From: Fragum whitleyi
Taxonomy: Eukaryota; Mollusca; Bivalvia; Cardiida; Cardiidae
Assembly (NCBI GenBank): GCA_948146395.1
Contig: OX411559.1
Location: forward strand, 2,298,001 to 2,362,000
Direction: 5' to 3'
DNA length: 64,000 nucleotides
In this document: in pieces, positions 36,043 to 48,400 of the stretch
Layout: each line of letters opens with the position of its first letter
How positions within the stretch are numbered: position 1 is the stretch's first letter
Translations under genes and position numbers: made by a program
The notes under the pieces: generated by a model
The model's database searches: none
The model's input: only the letters and a program-made list of their open reading frames with translations
Told to the model about the DNA's origin: nothing

Positions 36043-37250
36043 TTGTAAAACAAGAAGGGCCTTTACTACACATGTAAGCATGCAAAGGTTATGTCCATAA
36101 TACACTTTATTCCTCCTGAAACAAATGTACCTTACGTATATCTCCTAATAAACGCTCTTGTGAGCTATACATTACATGGTCAGGAAGCTCCTAAAGTATA
36201 AAAGCTATCAACTTGAAACTTTATGGGTGGATAGATCTCAAGAAGTGCAGTGCACAAGAACTACAACTCTTGCTTGCATAATTTTGGAGTTATTGCCCTA
36301 AGTTATTTTTAATACTTATGTATTGTCCGGAGCATATCTCCTAAAGTGTAATAGCTATCAACTTGAAACTTTATGGGTGGATAGATCTAATGAAAGAGAA
36401 GTGCAGTGCACAAGAATGCCCTTTGTTATTTTGAACACTTAGGTTTTGTTCAGAGCATATCTTCTAAAGTATAATAGTTATCAGCTTAAAACTTTATTGG
36501 TGGATACATCTCATGGAGGAGAAGTGCAGTGCACAAGAAATACAACTCTTGCTTGTATAATTTTGAAGTTATTGCCCTTCGTTAATTTTAATACTTAGAT
36601 TTAGTCCGGAGCGTACCTCCTAAAGAATAAAAGCTATCAACGTGAAACTTTATTGAAGGATAGATCTCATCGAGGAGAAGTGCAATGCACAAGAACTACA
36701 ACTCTTGTCTGCATTATTTTGGAGTTATTGCTCTTTGTTATTGTTAATTCTTAAATGTTGTCTGGAGCATATCTCATAAAGTATAATAGTTATCAAAATG
36801 AAACTTTATGGTAGGATAGATTTGTCCTGGGCATTTCTCAAAAAGTATAATAGCTTTCAACTTGAAACTTTATGGTTGGATAGATCTCATAGACGAGAAA
36901 TGCAGTGCTTAAGAACTACAACTCTTGCTTGCAAAATTTTGGAGTTATTGCCCATTGTGTTTTTTTCATACTTAGATTTTGTTTAGGGCATTTCTCCTAA
37001 AGTATAATGGCGATCAACTTGAAACTTTATGGGTCGATAGATCTCATGGGGGAGAAGTGCAGTGCACAAGAACTATAACTCTTGCATGCATACATTTTTT
37101 CCAGTTTTTTCCCTTTTATTTAAAAGACTTAGATTTTGTAGGTGGTAAATTTCTTAAAGTACAAAAAATCCTTAATCTATTAGGCTTCGGTTTATTATCA
37201 AGATTTCGCGGCGGGGATGGCCATGTCCGACATGGCTTTTTTTCTTAAAG
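36043..37250. repeat. Tandem-core repeat element (about 165-bp units)
   Basis: The left end acaagaagggccttt is the reverse of the ggccctcttgt ends seen elsewhere. Six or so units follow, with gctatcaacttgaaacttta, tgggtggatagatctcat, gagaagtgcagtgcacaaga and tttggagttattgccc. No coding function. Confidence 0.65.
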
Positions 37251-37527
37251 TTCGTCTTCTTGCAAACTTTCTGCTAAGCGCATGATCTAACTAATAAAAA
37301 ATGTGTTCTCGCAAACTTACTTCAAACTTCCTGTTTGCGAATAGTTTGCAGGATTTTTTTTTTATTTGAGGATTTTGCAGCAAATGGATTTTTCACAAAC
37401 ACATGTTAAGTTGCTGCTAACTGATCTCGCAAACAGATTTGTTTGCAATGTTGAAAATTTGCAGCAAACTTTGTATTCATGTTAGGGTAATTGCATGCAT
37501 TTGTATATTATTGAGTGTGATTATGTT

Positions 37528-38482
37528 TTTTGGGGCTCCACTGGACAAAGTCCATCAGGCTATTGCCATGGCACGTTGTCTGTTGTGCGTCCATCCGTGT
37601 GGGCGTCTGTGTTTGCGTAAACCTTTCCTTTGATCATCTTCTTCTCTGAAACCACCTTCGCAGGAATGATGCTTTTGTCTTGCTCTTTCAGATTCCTTCT
37701 TTCAATCCTGTTCAGGCTGATAACTTGGGCGCTACAGGCTGTTGAGTCATAAAAATAGGGCCCCTTATGGTGAAATATAAAAAGATCTGCTGCGCTGAAA
37801 CTACTGATCCGGCATAATTCAACCAAACTTCACAGACATGATGCTTAGGACATGCTCTTTCGGATCCTTCTTTTAAATCCTGATTTGGCTAATAACTTGT
37901 GTGTCACAGGCTGCCATGTCACCCCAAAAAGGCCCTTTATAGTAAAATATAAAAAAAAAACAATTCTTCTTCTCTGAAACCACTGATTAGATTTCAACCA
38001 AATTTAAGAATGTGAAGCTTAAGACCGTGTTCTTTTCGATTTCTTCCTGAAGAAAAGTATTTTTATCTTCTTTTCTGAAATGAATTTTTGGATGCAAATG
38101 ATTTGTGTTAGGATTGTTCTTTGGATAGACAATCCTTTCGTTTCTTTCTAGGTCATGATGTTGCTGTGTCATGGAAAAAGAGGCCTTTGTAGTGCATCCG
38201 GCATTTCTTGTATACACAACTTGTACATTTATTGACATCCATGAACTTTTCATAAAATGTTGCTAATTCTGTGTCATGGAAAAAAAAGGACTTTCATGTA
38301 AGATTGTTTGTTAACTAAGATTCTTTTTTCATTTCATGCATTAACCAACCTTGGCCTTAGATGATTATCTATACTTACAAATAGATTATGGCTTAGCTTA
38401 ACAATCAAAAGTATGAATTTTCATGAATCTGTTAGGCATTAAGTCGCAATGGAGCGATACTGGGTCTCTTGGGCCTCTTGTT
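37528..38482 (+). repeat. Hairpin-ended tandem-core element
   Basis: It begins with ggctccactggacaaagtcc and tgcgtccatccgtgtgg (same opening as 63245) and ends with gggcctcttgttt. The core has units with ttcttctctgaaaccactgat. Non-coding. Confidence 0.55.
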
Positions 38483-39310
38483 TATTTACTGACCCTTTGA
38501 GAAAAAACAAATATATCAATGAGAATTATTAGCGGTAGGGTTTTTGTTTCATGACCCTATGAGAACAAAATATTCTCTTCAAAATAATCATTCATCAAAT
38601 TATCATGATACTTATTTGCCATTTTTTTTTCTTTTCTTCTTCTTCTTTTTCTTTAATGACTCATGTGAAAGTAAGCTTTAGTGGCAGAAGATTACAGATC
38701 ACCCATCTTCACGAGTCAAGGGGTATTGAATCAATAGTTTCTTCTCGATAGGTAAGTAAAATGTTTGTAACCCTTGGTTGGACAAAATGCAGATCACCAT
38801 AACCGATGCAATTTATTCATGTTACATTTGAAAATTCATAAATTCAAACAATGCATAGTATTCATGTTGAATTTATTAATTCATACATTAAAACGATAGA
38901 TATATCTTAAAATAGGGGAAAATTGGTAAATTTGAAATGTCATAAAGAGTTTTCATGATCAAATTATAAACTATTGTCTTGTTTATATTTCACCATTTAC
39001 TTGGTATATGATGGCAGTTCTATGCCACCATACTTATGTATTGGAAAATGCAGAGTAAATAAAATTGCGTCATATATGCAAATTATCATGCGACCGATAC
39101 ATGATGGGTGGAGCCTAGTCTACTTTTCAAACGTCAATCAAAGATAACTGGTATCCTTCTTGTAGGGCGGCATAATTTGAGCTTGAATTTAAAACAGGAA
39201 ACAATCACATGGTACCGAAGTTGAATACACAAATTGGGAACCAGACTAAGTTATCGAGCTGAGTAAACAAAACCTCTTCGTGAATATTCATCAGTTATAT
39301 CAGTTATATT
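38483..39310 (+). promoter_or_regulatory. Upstream region of the P5CR gene
   Basis: This stretch holds the likely promoter and 5' leader. Seen: an octamer ATGCAAAT at about 39076, a gggtggagcc block at 39109, and an in-frame TGA at 39281-39283 before the start codon. No TATA box at a clear position and no CpG island. Assignment as promoter rests on position only. Confidence 0.35.
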
Positions 39311-39413
39311 ATGGCATCAGAACGAAAATCGTGTATACCAGAAAATATGACAGTCGGATTTATAGGTGCTGGCCGGATGGCTCAAGCCATGGCTCGCGGC
39401 CTCATTTCGACAG
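39311..39413 (+). CDS. PYCR3-like: P5CR exon 1
   Basis: ATG at 39311 follows an in-frame TGA at 39281, so the start is well placed. It encodes [20 protein letters not shown] and the rest of the dinucleotide-binding loop, ending in phase 1 at acag|gtacgtg. A second Met at residue 13 directly before TVGFIG could be an alternative start matching shorter homologues. Confidence 0.92.
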
Positions 39414-42400
39414 GTACGTGAAAGGGAGGTAATTATTCACGTGTTTAACTTGATCAGCTGATAAGCAACCCTTTTCATATCTTTAAACCCTTTACACTTT
39501 ATGCTAAAAAGCTTCTTGTAAAATAATGAAAGTAAATTGATTAATCACTGGCTTAAATTAGATAGAACATACATCACGATAAACGGACCTATCCGGGTCT
39601 TTCTTTTTTATATTCCCCAGGCGGGGAAAAATGTAACTGAAGCTTCAAAAAGCCTGTAGTTACAAAATTCTGCTGTTCTGTGTACTAATAAATAACTACG
39701 TTGCTTTTTTAAGATGTTCCAAATACATATCTTTGTAAAAAAAAAATCGGGGTTGTCAACTTGTCACCACAGGTGATTATTCAAGATTTTATGTCATAGC
39801 TCATATCTTATTAATAAAATGACAAACATTTTTGAAACAATTGCTTGTGGTCTTCACACCTGGATGAGTGAATTAAGTTTATTCTATGAAAATTTGAATT
39901 AGTATCTAGGTGTTGAAAGCACTATAGGGATAAGACTCTAATGAGATTGTTTGCAGGCTGATCAGAGCCATAGGCCAGGTTCAATTTACTGGATTGAATA
40001 TCACTATTAACCCTTGTCATGCTGAATAAAAAGTCTTGGCAATATTACCTCAAAATAAAAGTGCTGAAAGCACTGGATGCACTTACTGTGATTTGGTACT
40101 CATTTTAGAACTTTTTAAATTATTCTAGTCTCAATTAAAGGAAAAACAGGTGTATAGACAAAGATCAGTCTGCACTCTGCACATATGTGCAGGCTGATGT
40201 TTGTCTATAGCTCCTGCCAAAGCAGTAATATTTCAGGTTCAGCATGACAAGGGTTAATAAAAGACTTGAACCATTACAAAGAAAATAGGGTATTACAGCA
40301 AGCAACATGAAATTTACAATGACCTCAATCAAAAACAGTCTAAAATATATCTAACGCATGCAAATAACTGTATCCTAAAACAAAAGCAGCTTATGTGCTA
40401 AGAGCAAGTGAACACATTTAATCATTTGGTTACCAAAGCCTCGTTACTTCAGCTTGGACAAGCTGAAGTTATGTCCAAGCTGAAGTTACAATGGTTTGGT
40501 TACCAACCTACAATTTCAGGCCAAATTTACATTATTAATGTTGACTATTTTTTGTGGAAATAATGGTAATTAAAAGCTGCTCTACCTTAACCTCAAGTGC
40601 AACAACCAATTACTAAGGCTCCGCCCTGACAGGGCAAAAATCATGAATTATACTTATGTAACCCGCAAATAAATATTCGACTCCGTCGGGATTCGAACCC
40701 GGGACCTCTGTGTCCCAAAGCAAGTGCTCTACCACGTCGCTATAAAAGCTAGCTTGTACGGCAAAGCAGTACAAACACCCCTTATACTCAACCCGGCTAC
40801 ATACACCCCCTCGACAATTAAGATTCTTCCATGAATCTTCTCAATTCAACATCATCAACTACATAATCACATAACCACCACCTCATGTGGGTTATTTACG
40901 GTGGGCGCCAAATGTAACCCGCAAATAAATATTCGACTCCATCGGGATTCGAACTCGGGACCTCTACATCCCAAAGCGAGTGCTCTACCACGTCGCTATA
41001 AAAGCTAGCTTGTACGGCAAAGCAGTATAAACACCCCTTATACTCAACCCGGCTACACTTAGAAGAAACAGTGGCAGATCAGGAGGTGGTTTAAAAACCC
41101 TTTTGGATTGACCATAGACTAAGGCAATGTAAATAAAGTAGTTAAAGCATCTTGCTGCATGACAATTTGGATGAATAACTTAGAGCTTAGAGCTTTACTT
41201 TGGTAAATTGTTAATTCATTGTTCCATTTTAGACATTTCAGCTGAGACTGCAGAAAGGCAAGCAAATAAGTTTATCTTCTTTAATGTCTTTGATTACTTA
41301 AAATATTTTTCATAAATCTAACAATGTGTCAATTTTTATTGGAAATAAGGCCACATGTGGTATTTATAATGCAAGCTACATTGAGAAAACAGCTGTTGCA
41401 ACCTTAGACGTCTTTTGTGACATTTGGAGATTTTTGTCAAAATCGCAATGTATTTGATCTGGAATACAGACATTGACAATGTGACCCATATTTACACAAA
41501 ACTATATTACAGTGGCAGACCTCCCCATGAAACCTTATGATTTTGTTTTCATTTAGAATTTAACCCTTGTCATCATGAACCAGGAATATTCCCTCTTTTG
41601 CAGGAGCTATAGACAAAAATGAAATCAGCCTGCACATATGTGCAGTCTGATCTTAGTCCACACCACCTGATATTCCTATTCAAACTAGGAAAGGTTAAAA
41701 ATAATAATGTTGATATAAATTCTGCCTCAGAATTGGTGCATTCAGTGTTTTTAGCACTTTGATTTAAAGGCAATTTCACAAAGATCTATATTCAGCATGA
41801 CAAGGGTTAACTTAACCCATCTCCAGTTGTTCAAGACATATTACTGTTTTGAAAAAAGAAAATCTTTGGCAGATGTTATTGACTTACAGATCAGCCTGTA
41901 TGATGTGCAGTCTCTTCTTAGCATATACTCATCACTTAATCATTCTACCTGCCTTCTACTTGATTTTTTAAAAGAAATCTTGAGTTAGACTTGTTGATGT
42001 ATAAAAAAATAGGAAATTTATTTAAACAATTTCTAAATTCAGTAGGAAGGGGTTAAAATTGTGTATTTCTAGGAAAATAAACCACATTTTTGTCGTATAA
42101 TACAAACCCCCTTCACAAAAGTCATTGATTTGCCATAGGATTCTGGGGTGTGGAAATATGATTTTTCTCCATTTGTCCATTGACAAGAAAAAGTCAATTT
42201 CCTACTTGTCCAGGATCAAAATGGACTTGCCCACTGAAATTAATTGTTGAATATTGAGAGAGACAGTTTTTTAGTGAAGAAAATGCTGCAACCCAGCACT
42301 TTCTTCCTTAACGACAATGTTTTCTCCCCTTTGATACAAACGATAGGATTTCAGGATGGCTTTTCTCCTAGATCTTTTTAGTACTGTGTCAAGATTTGCT

Positions 42401-45400
42401 CTGGTATTTACTTGTCCACAGCCAAGTGGCCTAGAAAAATGTATCTGCCCGCAAGTAAAACAGCCCATGTAAGACAATTCAGGCATGGGAATTTCACATC
42501 CCTGGGATTACAAGATGCAAGACTTATTATTGAATGTAAAGGAAGTTGTAAACTGCACTTAGTCTATACTGTCTGTCTAAGCTTTTGGTACAACAAAAAA
42601 ATGTAATGCACAGCAGAAGGTTAAAATCCATTCCCATAAATTACATAATAGAAACAAGTTGCCAGATTGAGATATTTTCAACAGATGTTTTAGAAAATGA
42701 TTGCATCATCCAAATGTTGCCACTGTCAAAAACATTACGCAATTGTAACCTTTTCCCCTTATAAATACAAGTTGAGATACTATTAACCCTTTCCTGTTTT
42801 ACAAAATTTTGGACCTGTCCAAATTCAAAGGTTTTGCAGACGAAAATTTAAAGTGGATTTTATTTGAAAAATAACCATTCTGTAGGGTAGAAAATAGTGT
42901 TGAAAAAGAAGAAATTGCTTGTCAGAAGCAATTTCTTCTTTTTCCACAAATTTTTCTTAATCATAAAATTACAGGCACGTAAAAAGCAGGGATTAAACAG
43001 CAAAGGGTTAACTGGAATAATTATATATAAAAGCTGTGATAGAACCCCGGGATTATGATTATTAGAATGATTACATTTCTTTCAGAAGAGGGTTGCAACT
43101 TATTAATAGAGGCTACAGTTGTTTAAACATAAAAAAATGGATAAAAATACCAAAAACCAAAGATTAAATATTTCTGTAAAGCTGAAATCAATCCAATGGT
43201 GATTCGTGAATTAATATAATGTATAATTAACTTTAGTATTGGAATGAGGTTTTCTGTCCTTTTTGCATTATGTAGGGAATATCACACTCGAACCCAGAGA
43301 TAAACCTTAGGCATATGAATGATTTAAGAAATTTTAACAAAAAAGCTTAATATTTGGTAGGGAAAAAGTTGTTTTGACACTCCATTGAAATTATTGTGGC
43401 ATTGATTTGGTCGGGGTAAGGGTTTATTAGAGGCTTTGAAATTATCGAAAAACCACGCAAAAGATGGTCAATTTTGTTGTCCAAAAAGGTGGGTGGCTTT
43501 ATTAGAGTGTGGGATTCTAATAGAAATTTTATGGTATTTTGAAAATTTAGCTTTTTAAAACACTTCTGGTTTAATAAGGTAAAAACAAAGACTTAGATCA
43601 GACTCTGATCATTTTTGATATCTCCTGCTAAAACAGGAATCTTCTGGGTTCAGCAGGAAAAAGCAGGGATCAACATTAATTAATACATCTGTGAGTAAGG
43701 GAGTCCATCAGACTCTTAACTTAAGAAATCATGGAGTCCAAGCTAAAAGTAAGGAGTCCAAAACTGTATGGGGAGGAAAACATTGTGGAAAAAAGAAATT
43801 GCTTATTAAAAGCAGTTTCTTTTTTGCAACAACATTCTTCCTGCAAAAAGATGTGTTTCTTTCCATTTACTACAATTTGTATGTATAGTGAAACAGATCT
43901 AAGGTTTTAACAGAGAAGGGGTTGAAAAGGAATCTAAACCTGTCCATTTATTACTGAAATATTCTCATATTAAATGGTCTTGAAAGGTTTCAAGAGAGTC
44001 TGAAGGACTCCTAACTTGCTTTTTCAAAGAGTTCCACCTGGAAAATGCTTCAGTGGTCTCAGACTCCCCTTAGTGTTGAAGCCTGAAAAAGGGTTAATCC
44101 TTATCATACCTTATCCAAAACATTCCTGCTTTGGCAAGAGGCTTGGACACATGTGTGGTCTGATCTTTGTCAATACCACCTGATTTTCCTTTTTAGACCA
44201 GAAAAGTTTAAATATCATATTTCCAAAATAAATACAGACTCACAATTAGTGCATCCAGGGCCCTTGGCACTTTGATTTAAATGTAATTTTTGCAATGTTC
44301 TTTATTCAGCATGACAATGGTTAATATAGACAAACAAACTTACTGTATAATTTATAAAGAATAAGATTAGAACACATAAAACCAAAGACTTAGTTTAGTT
44401 CATTCTTATGGATTTAGATAGAAAGAGGATTTCTGCTTTTAACCATATTTTATTATTGCCCACGTACAAAGTAGAGGAGGGTAAATTGGTAACACCTCGT
44501 CTGTCTGACTGTCTGTCTGTCTGTCTGTAGATCTTTTTTGTTTCTGGACTCTAACTCAAAAACAAAGAGACATAGCAGGGGTGTGGAAATACGAGTTTTC
44601 TCCACTTGTACCTGGACAAGTAAAAGCGGATTTTCTACTTGTCCAGGATCAAAATGAACTTGTCCACTAAAGGGTAAATAGAAAAATTAGAAAAAAACAT
44701 TGCCTTTTGATGAAGAAAATGCTGGTATCCAGCATTTTCTTCATTAAAAACAATGTTTTCTACCCTATGATATGAACATTTGGATGATTTCTCTCTTAAT
44801 TCTTTTAAGTAACATTCCAAGATTTGCCCTGGTATTTACTTGTCCTTGGACAAGTGGCTTAGAAAAATTTACTTGTCCGCAAGTACAAAAGCCCGAGTCG
44901 GACAAGTCGGGCATGGGAATTCCACACCCCTGCATAGAATTGGGAAACTTTAAACTGTTATGTCCATGACCCTGAAAGAGATGCCCTTATCTTTTGGGAT
45001 CTAGAAGGTCAAAGGTCACGGTCACAATTGGACTTTGCCCCAAAACAGTTGAAGGAATTGGGACAAAGCACTGATGGGGGGTATAAGTCTACTTTGTAAC
45101 AGGTCTTGTTTGCTTTTGCATTTCAGGAGTATTAAAACCAACACATATAACAGCCAGTGATCCAGATGCAAGGAATCTCAATCAAATTAAGGTAAAACTA
45201 TGTTATTAAGCATTGCCCTTTCTAGTGTGGAAAAAAATGTTGAGTCATTAATTGTCATGACCTTGTTGGTAGACTGGGGAGGTTTAGAATTAAGAAGAGT
45301 GAAAACATATAACCTTTGTTATATCTAAGTATTGTACCCCCAAAAACTGTTTTGGAGGACTCTAAAGAAGTCAGCTTGTTAGTACTGCCGTCCGTCCCTC

Positions 45401-48400
45401 AGTCAGTTGGTCTGTCTGTAGATTTTAAGCTCTCCTGAGCACATCATGTTCATGGTGAGCTTTTGTGATCATTGAACGTCTGTTGTGCATCACCCTTCGT
45501 CCTCATCTCGCGTCAACAATTTAGATGTTACAATCTAGAGGCCACAAATAGGATCCAATCTTCATAAAACTTGGTCAGAAAATTTGGTCAGGTCACATGG
45601 ATGAACCCAATAGAAAATAGGAAGTTCCATGCCAAATCACGGGAAGAGGGGCACTATTGACGATTCTCTTGTTTACATTCTAGAAGCCACAAATATGGCC
45701 CAATCTTCATGAAACTTGGCCAGAATGTTGATCTGGTCACAAGGATGAACCCTAAATGAAATGCAAAGGATCCAAGCCATATAACAGGAAAAGGGGCCTT
45801 AATGATTATTTTCTTGTTTTCACTCTAGAGGCCACAAATATGGCCCAATCTTCATGAAACTTTGTCAGAAGGTTTTTCAGGTCTCAAAGATGAACCCTTT
45901 TGAAAATAGGAAAGATCCATGCCATTTAACAGGAAAGGGGGCCTTAATGCCAATTTTCTTGTTTACACTCTAGAGGCCAAAAATATAGACCAATCTTCAT
46001 GAAACATTCAGAAAAATGGTCAGGTCACATGGATGAACCCTATTGAAAATGGGAAGGATCCATGCGATATCACAGGAAAAGGGGTCTTAACAATTATCTT
46101 CTTTTTAGCTCACCTGAGCACATCGTGCTCAATGTGAGCTTTTGTGATCATTGAATGTTTGCCGTTTGTTGTGCATCGTGCTTTGTCATGCGTCAACAAT
46201 TTAAGTGTTTACTCTCTAGAGGCCACAAATATGGCCCAAACTTCAAGAAACTTGGTCAGAATGTTTGTCAGGTCCACAGGATGAACCCTATTGAAAATGG
46301 GAAGGATCTATGCCATACCACGGGAAAAGGGGCCTTATTGACAATTTTCTTGTTTACACTCTACATGCTACATATATTGCCCAATCTTCATGAGACGTGG
46401 TCAGAATGCTTGTCAGGTCCCAAGGATGAACCCTATTGAAAATGGGAAAGATTGACATATCAAGGAAAAAGGGACCTTAGTGACAATTTTTTTATAAATG
46501 CTCTAGAGTCAACAATATTGTCAAATTTTCATGAAACTTGGTCTGAATGTTTGTCAGGTCCCAAGAAAGAATCCAATTAAAAATGGGAAGAGTCGGTGCC
46601 ATATCACAGGAAAAGGGGCCTTAATGACAATTTTCTCGTTTACATCATAGAGGCCACAAATATTATCCAATCTTCGTGAAACCTGGTCAGAATGTTTGTC
46701 AGGTTACAAGGATGGACCCTATTGAAAATTGGAAGGATCAGTGTCAAATCACAGGAAAAGGGGCCTATAAAAATTGACCTAGAGTTGGTACTTTCAGTGC
46801 TTTTTAGCTCTGCTGTTTTCGAAGAAAACTCGAGGTATTATGATCACCTTGTCGTCGTTTGCATTGTCTTTGTTGGCGTTGGCGTGACAAACTTTAACCT
46901 TGCTCATAACTTTAGAATGGTAAGTGATAGAGCCATCATATTTCACATGATTATTGCTTGGGCAAGACCTTTCTGTTGCTACCAAGTTCAAGGTCATCAG
47001 TCAAGGTCAATGTCATTTTTCAAGGTAATTTTTTTTTTAAAAATTAAATCTTGGTTGTAACTTTTGAATGGTTAGTCAGAGAGCCTTCATATTTCCCATC
47101 ATCATTGCTTGGGACAAGACCTCTCTGTAAGTACAAAGATCAAGGTCATCAGTCAAGGTCATTTTTCAAGGTCAAATTTTAAAAAAAAAATCAAATCTTG
47201 GGTCATAACTTTTGAATGGTTAGTCATAGAGCCTTCATATCTCACATGGTCATTGCTTGGGACTAATCCTTTTTTTAGGTACCAAGTTCAAGGTCATCAG
47301 TCAAGGTCAAGGTCATTTTTCACGGTCAAATTTCTTTTAAACATTTAACCTTGGTCATATCTTTTGAATGGAAGGTCATAGAGCCATCATATTTCACATG
47401 ATCATTGCCTTGGACAAGACCTTTCTGTGGGTACCAAGTTCATATATTTACATTTTCCTAAGAAATAATAAACAGCCGAGCGTTGGCACCCGCTTGGGGT
47501 GCCATTGTTTGCCCTTTGATTTTGAAGAAAATTTTAGCCAAAATTTATTCGGCATGACAAGGGTTAATAAATGTAGAAGAAGCCTGACAAAATCTCTTGC
47601 CTTGAACTGAAAGGATATAATAAAATATTTTTGAAACCCTTGGTATTTTTTTAGTCAAACCTTATTATTTAAATTTTAGCATGTTGAATAAAAACCTTGA
47701 TAAGATTACTTTACATCAAAATGCTGAAATGACTGGATGCACTTATAGTGAGCCATTGTGTATAATGAAAATATGAATTTTAATCTTTTCTGGTCTTAAA
47801 GGGGAAATCAGGTGGTATTTGTTAAGGTCAAACTGCACATTTGTCCATACCTCCTGTCAGATAAGGTTCAGCATGACAAGGGATAAAAAAAGAGGGGTTT
47901 TCAATATTAACGACAACAGTTGTGGGTATTGAGTGTCATAAATACTTTGTCAGTTTCATAGAATTTTATGTGTTCCACTTTAGGTGATAAAAACACTTCA
48001 ATTTGTCACACTTGCAGAATCTTGTCTGTATTAACTTTAACAATGATCATACTTTCTCATGTTTAAAAATGTGTGTTTAGTGTCCTATGGCAAAATGGAA
48101 ATAAAGCTCACCCAAGCTAGTCTTACAATGCATACTTTTATGTCTGTCCAAAAACCTTCACAAAAAACAACAACATAACATTGCAAGCATTCATTGAGCC
48201 TATTTCAAGATTTATATTTGAAACATCTGAATTATAGGCTTCTAATTGATATCAAATGAAATGTCATAAGACAAGGTCAAGGCTATCTATCAAGGTAGGA
48301 AAATTGATCAACTTCATAAAAAAAACATAATATTGCCAATTATTTGAATGCTATTCAAGACAGAAATTTAAAAGCTAATTGAATTGTCATTTTGAATGAT

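Larger units (their letters stand above)
44440..45110 (+). repeat. Tandem-core-type element split by a family D MITE
   Basis: gcccacgtacaaag, then a GTCT microsatellite (44497-44528), then after the MITE gtccatgaccctgaaagag and ggtcttgtttgc. Ends 17 bp before P5CR exon 2. Contains the DR1 motif at 45006. Confidence 0.45.

Noticed and set aside
36200..37250. CRISPR-like regular array
   Set aside because: Units of about 165 bp are similar throughout with no unique spacers, and the genome is eukaryotic. Ordinary tandem repeat.
40657..41057. Pair of tandem tRNA genes on the minus strand
   Set aside because: The repeats have TG…CA borders, a shared target duplication and primer-site-like and purine-tract sequence in the right places, and their anticodon arms pair poorly. 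LTR element preferred.
46155..47060. ORFs of 94 and 122 codons
   Set aside because: They run through tandem-core repeats and repeat the same words with each unit. No domain or splice support.
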